Of a stretch of 64,000 nucleotides of DNA, positions 48,301 through 61,200 are shown piece after piece. The translations under genes were made by a program, and so were the position numbers. Positions within the stretch are counted from its first letter, which is position 1; the number at the start of each line of letters is the position of its first letter. The DNA lies in NCBI GenBank assembly GCA_028023455.1, contig JAQFVV010000012.1:8902499-8966498 (forward strand), in the 5' to 3' direction. The notes under the pieces were generated by a model that had not been told where the DNA came from, ran no database searches, and worked only from the letters and a program-made list of their open reading frames with translations. The stretch is from Epiperipatus broadwayi (lineage: Eukaryota > Onychophora > Udeonychophora > Euonychophora > Peripatidae).

Positions 48301-51300
48301 ATAAGATCTTAAATTAAGGGACATTATATTGTATTTTATTAATAATTATTAAATAATTTTATGATTACATCTATTACACTGAGAAATAATATATATACTT
48401 TATATATAAAAAAATTCTAGCTATTTCTGAATTATGATTTCTATGCTGAAAAAAATGGCAAGTAATGTAGAGGTTTCTCTAAAACTGTAGTTTTGTGTGC
48501 TTTAGTCTAATTTTCATTCAGAAAGTATATGTTATCAAAGTTGATTGTGGATTCAGAAAATTTTCATATGTAAAAAAGTTACTCAAATACAAATCTATAA
48601 TTATGATAAAATGATAAATGTTTAAAAATTAAACATAACTTATTAGCAAATATTCTTTAAAAATTAATTTAATGAAAAATAAGACATTTAAATTCATTAT
48701 TAACACTTGCTAAATTATGAAGAAATATTGAATTTAGGTGTTAGAAGTAATAAAAATAATGTTATCTTTGTATATCATAAAAGTGATAGTAAAAAGAGAA
48801 ATACATGAAAATTTACTTATTAGTAAATTAATTTTAAGCAAAACAAAATACATTTAAATTTATTACATATTTAGATTCACTTGAAATTTTGCATTATTAA
48901 TTGGCAAAAATTTTATAACAAAATTTGCATATTTTCAATTGATCTAATGGTGTCATCCTAATACTAGAAGTGATGTCATAATTTTTCTGCAGTCTTTAGT
49001 GTTGAAATTAAACTTTAGCATAAATTGCAAATTCTTTGGTTTTATATATCATGCTTAATTGAGAATCACTAAGTCCCATGTTATTCATATTGTAAAAGGG
49101 TAAGCATATTTTAACACACTTTTCTTAACTATTCAGCTTTTTCATTGATGTATGTTGCTATAAGAGTGCAGTCTTTGTATATATAGTTTTGCAATGGCAT
49201 TATAGTTGATATATAAGGGCCCATAAATAGATTTGGAATTCATGCAGTTTGAAATAATAATAAGTCTTCTTGTATTTTATATTCCATAGCTTTTTATAGA
49301 GATGTTATAGAACTGTATAGCATGTTAGATATCATTTATACAAATAGATTTTCATAATTGGGTTTGGTAAATAATTTGTAATGCCGAATTTCATGCAGTA
49401 GAGTTACCAACTCCCCTCCTCCCAAATATCAGATTTAAATCGTTTTTAAAGATAAATTAAATTCACATTACAAAACAGTTTCCTTCCAAAAGTCACATAT
49501 ACATAGGTGTATAGTACTATATATATATATATAAAACAAACAAACAAACAAGTGTATATATAAAGTGAGAATCAGTATATGTAAGTTCAAAATTTTCTTT
49601 TAAAATCTTGTTTTTTAGTTTCTGCAGGACTCTTTCTCAATGTGTTAAAAATAATATTTTCTTAATATTTTAATTGGCACAAAAATAATTCTAGACATAA
49701 AAAAATTACTAAGTATAATAGAATATTTAAAAAAATCCAGAAATGTAAGTTGCTTAACTATGAAAATAAAAAACTGTTATATTTGATAAGTAAAATGTCG
49801 GTGGGAAGTGACATATAAATAATCATATAAAAAGAAAAGGTATAAATATAACTTTCTCAACATCTTTAAGTATATATTTGACTGACAGATTATAGAAGAC
49901 AATAATAGGAGTTGCTACACAATATACAATCATTAAGTAAATAAGCCATTGCAATGAAAGTTCATAATTCAGATGAGAATAAATAAAAGGATTATAAGAT
50001 TGTAAGAAATATTAATTAAAAACAAACAAACCCGGAAACCCTCATTTCTGAAAAAAAAAAATTATTTATTTTCAATTTTTAGTTACAACAGCTCATCAAT
50101 TATATGAATGCCAATCATTTGCACCATCAATTATTTGAGATGATATCTACTTCTCATAGTGATTATTCAAAAATTTCCAAAGTATTTAAAAAAATTAGAG
50201 AATTATTTATTTAAGATAGAATATAAGTTATTAATAAACTTTAACTTAAAATACAAATTTTCAGAACAGATTTAAAGTTATTTCTGTTTTTCATTTAAAA
50301 ACAAACAAACCAAAATATTTTTTATTATGACGTTTAATACATCTTTGAATTTACACAGTACAGTACATGAAACATTTTTATATTTCAGTTGGAAACATTA
50401 AAATGTTAAAAACAGAAAAAGCATTGTTTAACAAATTTATAATTACAATAATATGTATATGATGAATAAAGACATTTTATACTAGTAATTTTTCATATTT
50501 TCAATATTAAATTATTGTAGAAGAGATTAAGAATGGTCTGTTCTCTTATTTAAATTATAAAGAATATAATAGGGTTATGCATACATAAATAATTTATAAC
50601 TCAAAATTTTATCTTTTTTCTATTTATAAAATCTTACACAGATGGTTTTCTATTTATATAAAACTAATATATATATAAAGCCATACTTATGTATAAATAT
50701 ATGACATATAGAAAAGTTATACAGAAATCTCACAAAATATTCTAAATACATTACCACTCAGAATTAAATAATACATAGAAGAAATATGCTAACCACTAAC
50801 AGCAAACTAACATTACTTCTTAATCATATTATTTAAAGATGAATAATAATTCAATTTAACAACATACACAAAAAAAGAAGACAAATATCATTAATTCAAC
50901 AGAAGCAAACTGACTATTTCTTCAATATACTTAATCAAAGTTTAATAATGATATAAAGGAAGAAAAAAACATTTTTCATTTCATTAATTATGAAATTGTT
51001 AACTGTAGATATCCATTAATTTAAATATTTAAAATATAATGTTAAAAAATGTATGCTTTGTAACAATGACTTGATACAGAGAAAATTCTATGAATACCAT
51101 CATTAAAAAGATATACTTTAACACATTATGGCAATAAAGATTTAAAAATACTCTTGATTCATACTTAATCAAGTTATGTCAAATGTGGTAGAAAATATTA
51201 ATTATACAAATCAGTAAATGCTTATAATTTATATTAAAAAAAATTGACTAAAAAGCTTGATTGTTTTCATTTATCTAATGTTAAACATTCTAAAATTAAA

Positions 51301-51784
51301 ATATATAAAAAAAAATTGCAAAAAAAAATAGCTCCACAAAAATTCATAGTCACAATGAGATATAATAAAACATGGCCTCTTTTTTATCAAGATGGGAAAT
51401 CTCTAATTAATAAGACTCAAAAGTCCATAAGCTATCATATTTTTCTTTTATGATTCATTAATTAACCACAGCTTCTGCAATTTAAATCTATTTTATTTTC
51501 AATTATATTTCCATAGCATTGTATTTGACTGTTCAATAACTTTAAATTTAAAGTCATCTTAATTATTGTACAATCTCAATATAAAAGCCAAACTCACTAT
51601 TTATATACTCATTTAATTTACATTTATTTGCCCATAAATACATTATCTTCAGTTCTTCTGATTACTCCATTAATAAATGGGTAATATTTTTCAAACTTTC
51701 ATTAAGTAGTTTATAAAATAAATCTTCTGTCTGAGATTTAAAAAGTAGACTATTTTTCTTACTATAATCTTATCTTAACTATTT
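48301..51784. other. AT-rich DNA, nothing recognised
   Basis: Short TA and aaac-type microsatellites at about 49517-49552. No gene signal. Confidence 0.45.
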
Positions 51785-51797
51785 ATATATATATATT

Positions 51798-52466
51798 ATT
51801 TAAAAAAAAAAGGATTTCACATTTTTTTTAACATAAGTGCTTTACAGATTTTTATAACACCGAACATGCTATATTGAGTACAGAGGAAATTTTCAAACCC
51901 AAACACAAGATAGAGATGTTATAAAAATAAGACAGCTGCTCTTATCTTTATATAGACTCTATCTTGTGTTTGGGTTTGAGAATTTCCTTCCTCTGTACAC
52001 AACACAGCATTGTTGAGCTATTATAAAAATCAGTAAAAAATATATGTTAAAAAGAAGTGAAATCCTTTCTCTTTAATTTCATACAATCTACACACTTAAT
52101 AAATAAATATGAACAGTACCTAATTTTTATTAATTCGTAAAATTAACACATAGTAAATCAAAAGATTTCATGAATGTTAATGTACATAAGAAAGTAATGG
52201 ATGTAAAAGTGAAAAACGTAACATCTTCATTCTCTCAAATCAAGATGCTTCAGACTGGCCTATATAAATCAGAATTTAGGTTAAAGATAAGATGTCTGTT
52301 CTTATCTTTATAAATTCCCTTGTGTTTGGATTTGAGAGTTTCCTCTGTACTCAACACAGAATCATTGAGTTATTATAAAAATCAGTAAGATGCATATGCT
52401 TAAAAAAAGGGTGAAATGCTTTCTCTTTAATTTTATACAATCTATGTGCTTAATAAATAAATTTGA
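51798..52466. mobile_element. Family C inverted-repeat element, copy 2, compound
   Basis: A palindrome, about 51810-52075, has arms sharing aaacccaaacacaagatag. It is followed by a second direct unit ending near 52466: both units end with tctctttaatt, atacaatct and cttaataaataaat. The last strings are the complement of the left-end tail of copy 1 at 20.5 kb. The middle (about 52225-52275) matches the copy 1 spacer, including caaatcaagatgcttcaga and ggcctatata. The possible target duplication atatatatatatt (51785-51797 and 52467-52479) is low complexity. It combines inverted and tandem arms of the same unit. Confidence 0.6.
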
Positions 52467-52679
52467 ATATATATATATTCTACATCTTTATTTTCATTTA
52501 TTTCCTATCCATTTCCATAACTTACTGCTTTTTATTAAGTTGTAATATTCTCTTCCAACAGCAATTAACAATTATCTCAATACATCTAGCTAACTTTTTT
52601 TTAATATATTTTATTATCTTTTTGACTGTCCCATTGCTGTTTTTTCTTATCTTAAATAATAATTGCAAAGTATTTTAAC

Positions 52680-53720
52680 TATTATCATTCATAAACTGCC
52701 ACCTACCAAACTTTGTCAACTTGCTTTCTATAATCCTTATGTAAAAACGTGATCATATCTTTTTGAAATCTTCCATTTGCTATTCTACTTATCCACATTC
52801 AAAGGATACTTTTCATAATTCTCTTTGAATTCTCTCAAGAATATCTTTTTTTTATTTATTTAAAAAAATTAGGTTTATTAATAATAGGTATATATAAATG
52901 TTTTCAGTGATATTTATAAATGTTTATATTGTTATAGGTTCTCCAAGAGTTTGTGTAGAATGAGATGAGATCTGATTTGTTTGTTTGGTCAGATCGTAGA
53001 TCAGAGAAAAATTAGTGTGTGTTTAGGACATTTTTATGTCCATACATTAATCAGATATTTGCGTGTTTCTTTTACCTGTTATAGAGTTTATCAATCATTA
53101 GTATTGAAGTCATTTTGTAGGAAGGATATTTTGAGCAGTTTCCATGTTTTTTCATGTAGAAACTTTGAGGAGAGCATTCTGTCTTTCTTTTGTAGTTTTG
53201 AAAGGGTAGCAAGAAAGAAAGAGTTTGCTTCTGGCTGGGGAATGCTAAACTTTAATTTACATCTTGTCACCCAGATAGAATATGCAACAAATATTGCTAT
53301 CCTAATGGTGGGGAAGTCTTTTTCCTTAATACACTCTTTGATTGTTAGAATTTTATAGTAATCAATAATACTTACTATTTTGAGATATTATGAGCTTAAT
53401 CCTTCCAATCCCATGCAAGAAAGCATTATGTGTTCAAATGTTTATCTATTTTCCTTTAATAATATTCAGTGCATCATTCTCATATGTTAAACTTAGTGCA
53501 AGCCTCTACTATGCACCATTTTCTGTATTATACCTATTATATAAAAAAACATTTTTAAAAATCAGTCTACTTGTTCTTTTTGCATCATTAATTAATTTTA
53601 TTTCATAATCACCCAAATAATCCTTCTGGTTATTCAAAACGAATCCTAAATAATTATATTTATTTACCTTTATATTTATTTCGCCTAAAAATCTCTTATT
53701 TTAACGTGTCTACTAAGAAC
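52680..53720 (-). pseudogene. LINE reverse transcriptase 3' remnant
   Basis: On the minus strand a ~60-codon frame near 53505-53675 reads VNKYNYLGFVLNN and continues DYEIKLINDAKRTSRL. This is the YLG motif and following helix of the LINE reverse transcriptase thumb. Further along, near 53120-53325, another open frame has AIFVAYSIWVTRCKLKF, comparable to the I/LW-x-x-R segment found after the thumb. Both are interrupted between. The 125-codon plus-strand frame at 52981-53358 is an antisense shadow of this remnant. Confidence 0.55.
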
Positions 53721-55114
53721 TATATATTCACACATATCAAAAACTGTTAAATTTCAGTAAATAATTAATATTTCAAATATGATTCAGTAACATTCATGTT
53801 TTTATTCATTTTGTTTTACAAGATATTGTCCAAAACTATGGTATCCTCCTGAGAATATTTAGAAGATTAAAAAATATCAACCCAGATTTAAAGTACTGTT
53901 AAAAAGAGTTTAAACATTATTGAGTTTATACTAGTTACATTATATTTAGTTTCACTTTCAATATTGTCTCAAAAAAAGAATTTAATACCTCTTGGCATAA
54001 ATCTTTTAGCATGAGACAGTTGAATAAGATAAAAAAATCAATGCATTGGAATAAAAAAGTAAAATGTTTTTTAAAAAATTATAAGACCAATTCTGTAAAT
54101 ATTGGAACTCATTACATTTGTACATCTGCTATGTATTCCCATAATGATAAAGTTTCCAAAAAAAGTTGAAACATGGGATCAACTTCAGAATTTGACTTCT
54201 ATATTGGAAATCACAATATTAAGTCCATTCGCACATAATTCAAATATATTTTGGCTGAATAATTAATAGTACTTAACAATGCAATAACTTCAAGTTTATT
54301 GTATTAATAATGTCATCCAATTATCAAATCATAGTGTCTTTCACATTTGAGTATGGGAAATTCACAGACTTTGCACAAAGATGAATATGTGAGAAACATT
54401 TAGTCATCTAGTGCTGATTGTGTAAGTTCTCATGTATTTTATGCTATATAAATATCTCTGTAATACTACGTAGTTTATATTTTAAACTGTGGATAATTAT
54501 GGCCAAATATATAAAGGGAAAATTTGAATTATATATAGTTCAACTTGCACAAAAAGTTTGATGGGGATAGCTTGTATTGGATTTGAAAAATGCTTCTTTT
54601 CTAAAAAAAAATATTAGTGAAAGAAACACAGAAATTATATACTTTTTTAAAAATTTTGACTTTATTCTCAACAATGCATTTATGTAAATAAAATTACTTT
54701 GTAATACTGATGACAAAAACTATGTGAATTTAATCTAAGGGTTGATTTGATATTAAAACATGAACTGCAGCAATAATCACATTAATATGATTTGCATGAG
54801 ATAACTAATAGTTCATTTATTAAATAAATAAATATTTTAAACACATGCAAATATATATATACAGAGAGAAAAAGAAATGCAGCAGTTTTAACAGTTAATT
54901 GCAAGGCCTCTCCAACGTTATTGTAAAATAAGATATCATTAATCACCTGATAATTGCTGGTTGATAAGATTTAAGGTGTTCCTTCCTTGTTTTATCCAGC
55001 ATCTAAAAGTATTTAAATATCCACTTACTAATAAATAATTGTCTGTTTATGGAACAGCCATCTGAAGAAAATTTCAAATTTGTTTGCAACCTATCAAAAT
55101 GTCAGTTTCATTTA
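53721..55114. other. AT-rich DNA, nothing recognised
   Basis: No feature supported. Confidence 0.45.
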
Positions 55115-55122
55115 GTCTAGAC

Positions 55123-55438
55123 CAGTGGTATTCAAATATTTTAGCAGTGCGACCCCACATGGGACATTGAGGTAACATGCCAACCCAAATAGCACGATGT
55201 CATCCGAGACATATCCGAACCTCTATCTCTGTGAAGATGTCATTTTTAAAATAGAGTAATGTTCTAGAATTTAATGAAATTTCACATTTAAAAAATTAAT
55301 ATTTTTTCTCAAAATTTTTTGTCAATGATGTATTTGTAATCAATTAAATTTATTTACAATTTTTTCATCCATCTTGTGACCCAAGGTAATTTTTCGCGAC
55401 CCCAAACGGAGTCATGAATTATAGATTGAATATCACTG
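55123..55438. mobile_element. hAT-type MITE with perfect 8-bp target duplication
   Basis: The target duplication gtctagac is perfect at 55115-55122 and 55439-55446; 8 bp is the hAT length. The ends are inverted: cagtggtattcaaat on the left against cagtgatattcaatc read inward from the right, matching the cagtg-g-ttc-aa form of hAT ends. Inner subterminal sequence on both sides carries gcgacccca-like text, and the interior has no open frame. At 316 bp it is non-autonomous. The intact duplication suggests it is not very old. Confidence 0.9.
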
Positions 55439-55639
55439 GTCTAGACTATAATCACAGATTGTCACTCCAGTTGATAAATAAGTTAACTTCTACATACTCA
55501 TTATATACAGCGCATATAAATGAAATATAATTGTAACGAAAATTATGATACAAAAAATTTATAACAAATATAATACAAAGATACAACTATAAGGAGTATT
55601 TTCTTATCTGTATTTTACATTTCTTATAAAAAGGATAAT

Positions 55640-56118
55640 TGTAATTATAAATTTTATTAAACGCACATTATTATATTAAGTAATATTTACTAAGGCTGTA
55701 TGTAACCTTAGGAATAAGCGTCTGAAAAATTCGAAGATAGGGACCTCTACAGGTCTTAAACCCAAGCTTACGCTATGAAGAAAAGAGGGAATCCCTCCTA
55801 CTTCAACCTACTTTTATATATGAATAGGTGAAGCTGAAGTGGTTAGATCTAAGAGTGTGAAGCTATTCAATACTTCACTAATTAAGTCCACAATTCTTAT
55901 AATGATTGTGGACTTAATTAGTGAAGTATTGAATAGCTTCACACTCTTAGATCTAACCACTTCAGCTTCACCTATTCATATATAAAAGTAGGTTGAAGTA
56001 GGGAGGGAGTCCCTCTTTTCTTCATAGTGTAAGCTTGTGTTTAAGACCTGTAGAGGTCCCTACCTTCGAATTTTTCAGACGCTTATTCCTAAGGTTACAG
56101 CCTTAGTAAATATTACTT
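55640..56118. mobile_element. Family F near-perfect foldback element
   Basis: Two arms of about 215 bp, from about 55676 to 56120, pair almost perfectly with a tiny loop near 55900 (tccacaatc ... gattgtgga). They include gtgaagctattcaatactt and taggtgaagctgaagtgg. A 12-bp direct repeat, aaaaaggataat, at 55628-55639 and 56119-56130 flanks the unit. The ~36-bp stretch 55640-55675 is present only on the left. TTAA at both arm ends (55676-55679 and 56117-56120) would alternatively suggest a TTAA MITE. The one-sided extension plus the longer duplication favour the Penelope-like plan. Confidence 0.6.
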
Positions 56119-56130
56119 AAAAAGGATAAT

Positions 56131-56797
56131 ATTTTTTTCCCATAGATTTATTGGTTTGTAAAAAAACCTTAGAGCATATTAACCTTGATTTGAAAATGTA
56201 CTATTAAATTAAAAAATGGCAAACTATCACCATTGCTGATTAAATGTAATATTTACTTGATTGCAATATCTACTGTCTTGATCCTTTTTGTTAATATCAA
56301 TTTCATTCTGTTTTATAGTTTTCTTATAACAAACTCCATGTCAAACTAAAAAATGAATCAACAAACAAGTAAACCAAAATATATCTAGATAAAACTCTCC
56401 ATTGTTTTTTATTTCAAATATTGATTTACTTAATTATATTGTACTTTTTAAAAATATTAAGATGATTGTAAATGAAGATATATGAATTGGAATAGTGATA
56501 AACAGTCAAAAATCTTTAAAATAATAGTTTCATCAAGAAAATTTTTTTTTTCTATCTTTCTTTAATTTATGCAAATTATTACTATTTAATTTAATATCAT
56601 GATTATTGTTTAGAAAGTCAGAGTCATTTATCCATGAACCTTTAGCTCAAAGAATTCATATTACCAATGTACTAAAATGTACAGAGCCAATAACACTATT
56701 TTTAGCATCAAAAAAATTGTACAATCAACGGAAGTACTTTAGTATGAAACTCGTGAATCTCCAAAAATTCAATAATACTGAAAAACTTAAATGACCA
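56131..56797. other. AT-rich DNA, nothing recognised
   Basis: A 62-codon plus-strand frame at 56606-56794 (MFRKSESFIHEPLAQ) has ordinary composition but no family I know. I leave it as unassigned. Confidence 0.3.
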
Positions 56798-56861
56798 GAT
56801 TTAGTTTGGAAGATACTACCTAAATAATCGATTTAGTTTGGAAGATACTACCTAAATAATC
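56798..56861. repeat. 32-bp tandem duplication
   Basis: Two copies of gatttagtttggaagatact plus 12 following bases, 56798-56829 and 56830-56861, with no difference seen. It is a simple recent duplication. Confidence 0.85.
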
Positions 56862-58150
56862 AAGAAATAAAAATCTTTTTTCCAAAAAAAAAAAGTATTT
56901 AGCAATTATTGAGAATATTTTTGTGTGCATGTGTACATACACAAGCAAATCAATTATTAAATCAAACACAAACAATTCGTCTAGAACAATGTGATCACCT
57001 CATAACATTTCATTGCTCTGTGCAATTTATCAGAGGTTAGCATGATGAACTCAAGAGCTGAAAATTCCCGAATCAAAACTCTACCTGTTTCTTTGTTATA
57101 AATGTCACCTAATCTCCCAAACAATAATAGTTTGATCATTTAATATTTATATCCTAAATGAATGTTGTTTGCCTATTTTCTAGGCACAATTTAATCTAGA
57201 TGTCTTAAAGCTGATTTCAGGTAGAGAAATTAATACATATACACAGAAATTACTTTATTATAGCCAAAATTCTTTAGAATAAATAATACAACTTATATAT
57301 TTTACTTTTAAGTTAATAAAAACCAGCAAATAAGAATTTTAGTAACTATGCAATTTTACATTTTTAAAACATATTTAAAAATATGCTTCATTAAAATTTC
57401 TAAAAATATTATTTATATAATGAAATATAATTTAGTAACTCAAGCAAATTTTAATTTTTAAGATTCAAATGACAGATTTATACATGAAAAAACTTTGTAA
57501 ATATACTATAGTAATAAAAAATACATTCTACATATACATATATTACTGCAAAGCGAGAAAGAATAAGAGAAACATCTGTTTATCATTAATAAAAGCACTT
57601 AAAAAACTAAAAAAACAAACATTCAACTATAAAATAAAACTTTGAATTAACCTCAAGCATAAAATAAAATTAAAAGTTTTTGAAATAGTTTTTTTTTAAA
57701 AAAAAAAAAAATGACAACTAGTTACTGGAATGTATAAGGACATATACAAATAGCATATATTTGTGCTTAAAATCACATCTTATTTTGATACAAAAAAAGA
57801 TAGAGAATAAGTGTATTACTAAATGAGGTGTTTATATATATGTAAAATTCTGACTATATATGAAAGCAGACTATATCCACAACTAAAAACAAGACAAAAA
57901 AGGGATATTATGTTGTAATAAAGTCAGACAAGTTTAATGTTTCAAGCACAATACAATTACCATATTAAATTTAAAGGTAGGAAAGATCAAAAGTATGATG
58001 ATATGTTTATCAAATAGAAAAAGTATCTGGCAAAATAAATGATAAATAGATTAAAAATTTATATTAAATAATTTTTCCATAAAATACAATTATTACAAAT
58101 GTTTGTATAATTATTATCACATTTTCTCAAAAATAAAAAAATAAAATTTT
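56862..58150. other. AT-rich DNA, nothing recognised
   Basis: No feature supported; T and A runs near 57690. Confidence 0.45.
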
Positions 58151-58235
58151 TTTCCTCATGTGTCATAGCATCAGCCGGGAAGCGAACCCGCTAACCCAGG
58201 ACAACTGCTTGTAAAGCAGCTGCTGACCTCTAAAA
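58150..58235 (-). mobile_element. tRNA-derived SINE, 5'-truncated copy
   Basis: On the minus strand an anticodon-arm-like gctgctttacaagcagt (loop TAC) is followed by tgtcctgggtt, a ~10-base interruption, and a T-arm gggttcgcttcccgg, then ctgatgc, tatgacacatgagg and an A run. The same central text (gcagttgtcctgggtt) and the same type of tail occur at 37.0 kb. The D-arm is incomplete and the T-arm region is partly doubled, so this is not a working tRNA. Confidence 0.5.
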
Positions 58236-58239
58236 ACCA

Positions 58240-61200
58240 AATAATAAAATAATCTTGACAGAACTCAATTTCAAGCTTATATTTTTGAAATGAGCATCAA
58301 GAATAAAAAGAAAAGATTATCAATTGTACAATAATTAATATTATTTTGAAATACAATTGCTCAAAAAAACTTACAATATAATAAAAAAAAACAACAACTT
58401 ACAAAGATAAACCAAGATTTGTTTACTTGTTCAAAATGAAGTTCATTAGCTGTATACACGATCAAATTATAGAATCCAATGTAACAGAACTTAATAATAA
58501 ACATAGCTTAGAATTAATTAGTAACCATAAAAAATAAAATAATCAAGATTAAAAAAAATCAATGACCAAAATTCAAATGAAAAAGGTATTATTTCATTAC
58601 ATAATAGAACATTCATATCATTTTCATTATTAGCTCATCAAATAAAAAAACAAAAACAAAGCCTAACTCCTTGGCATAAAGAATTGCTTTTAGTCAAATT
58701 ATATATTTAAAAAACAATATTTTTTAAATTTAAAAACATAATCATTATAATAAATTATTTATTAGTCTTTATCAAATTCCAATTTAGTTGCCCAACGATA
58801 TTATCATTACAAAATTTATAAGATACAAATAATTTATATTATGATTATTCTCTTTTATTATTTATATATTTGTATATATTTAAATACTTGATGCATTCAA
58901 ACTTACTAGTGTTTTTAACTTATATATTACTAATTTAAATTAGTTACAAGAAGAACATTACTAAATAATAACTTATAAAAATTAAAATTTACAGTTGATA
59001 GTGAGATTCAAACCTAAGTATTTTAATACTCACAGTACTGCATAACTTAATCTTAGTACAAACATGTTTATGTTTGTTTTTCTGGGGGAAAAGTTTCCCC
59101 AAATATTTTATAAATTTTTAAATTCCTGTAAAATAATGTATAGATAGGCGATAATATCAGCAAGATTATAAGATTAGGTAAAACTAAATTAAGAGTTCAG
59201 TGCCTTTAAGAGTAAGACCCTTCTCCATCAATGATAAAGACTGCTTTAGTTATTGCAAACCAATGCATTGACGGATTACATACTGTGTGATTCTTCCTTT
59301 GACAGTGATGAAAGTTGCATCACATTACAATTCCATTTTTTTATTATTATAATCAATGCATTGATACTTATCTGATAAATTTAGTTAGCACACATTTACC
59401 TTCTAGTTAATATTATTAGATATCCATTTACTAGATGAATAACTGGATTGACAATGAGCTGGCTATTTAAAAAAAATCCTAAACCTATTAGTAATTTAAA
59501 AAACTCCAAGCTATATCTATTATGGGTTTGAATTTCAAATCACAGCCTTAACAGACAACCATATTAAACATTATTTCATAGGTCTTTATTTTTGTTAGTG
59601 AGGTGGTCAATGTTTATTCTAATAATTATTTGATGGCATTCGGATTTTCTTTCTCCATCTTCAAATACATCCTTAGCAGCTTTCTTGAATTTTACCATTT
59701 TCTGATATACCCAAAATAAAATTTTAAAGTTGTCACATCAATTTTGTTAGTACTATATCTTGTATTCAAATTTACTAAATCAAACCATTTCAAAGTTTTT
59801 AATCAATACAATTTTATATCTTGCATCAATATTCTAATAATAATATGAAAAATCATTTTGTTAAATATCTCCCAATTTCGATTTTACAATTCTTGATATA
59901 AATCCTTTAGATTAGTTATTATAATTATTTTTTAAACAACAACAATAACAAAAATGTAATTACAAAAAGACTAAGCAGATACATACCTTGTCTAAGTATG
60001 TATGTAATCCTTAATATTTAATTAATTAGGTTTTTAATTACACAATCATGCACATATATATGCTTACATAAATAACTTTGTTGTATATAGTCCTCTGATA
60101 TATAAATACAGAAAAAGACCTCATAATAAAGTGATAGCTGATTTTCTTACTATTTCTTTGATATGGGTTTGAACTTGAGCAGGTCGAACTTGAAAATTTA
60201 TTCAGTCTTTGATCACACTTATAATTTTTTTTCCATTCAAAGGGTTAATTCATAATCAATTCAGCTAATTATCCAATATTTATTGGTCAACAGATTTGTA
60301 GCAATATTCCCATATAAAAAATAAAACAAAATTGAGAAATTATTCAAACCCTCATCACTTAACAATTGAAAATCCTTTGTGTAATAAGCTCTACTGGAAA
60401 TATCTTTGCCATGCAATATGATAATTTGAATGATATTTTACATTTATATTTACAGATTAAAAAGTATAACAGGAATATCTTGTTAAAGATAATTTTAATA
60501 TCATGAAGCACAAAAATGTTACAAAAACCTATAAGAAGCAGAGATGATTCTGTAAAAAAAAAAGTTGTAAAAATTATTTAAATTTAAAATAGATGAAATT
60601 ATTTGAACCTGATGAGCTGAAACCTTAGTTCCAAGATTGCTGAATTAAATAATTTCAAAATAGGGCTCTGAAGGGTGATGACTAAACATTTAGAAAATAA
60701 GAAAAATAGAATCTCTTAAAAACAAATACATTCAAAATTGTTTGCTTATTGAAAGAGGTCAATAAACATTTCAAAAGATTATAATCAAAACAATTCATTT
60801 AAGACATTACACTTCTTAACACTTCAATATTTATAACAACCACAATGAGTAAAATATATAGGATCATGTCGTAATTGTAAAGAAACTTTTTAAATGTGAA
60901 TACAGAATCAGAAACATCAAAAACTGATCAATGGTTTATGAAAGCACCATCATATGATATAATAAATCATCACACTATATTCTTCTAACCATGAAACTTG
61001 ACATTATTCTGTATTAATCATTAATGCTCATAATTGCATCAATAGCTGCAAACTACTTACAAATTTGAAACACTAAGTTTATCTACTGATTCCAAATAAC
61101 AGTATCATCTTCCAAGATAACAATGCCCACCCTAGTTCATACAACCCATAAGTTCTAATACTGATTCAGAAATATGATAGTATTCTCATTTTCATGGCCT

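Noticed and set aside
52981-53358. 125-codon plus-strand open frame, the longest in the window
   Set aside because: It is antisense to a minus-strand LINE remnant with recognisable motifs and shows no domain of its own.
55700-56100. Hammerhead-like ctgaaaa ... gaag string in the family F arms
   Set aside because: The core differs from CUGANGA, the space for stem II is too short, and no stem I pairs.
58985-59060. Minus-strand tRNA-like string with ggtttgaatctcac
   Set aside because: Only the B-box-like part is recognisable; no acceptor stem or anticodon arm could be folded with confidence.
59580-59760. Minus-strand LINE-like peptide FKKAAKDVFEDGERKSE
   Set aside because: No diagnostic LINE motif follows in any frame; similarity is too weak.
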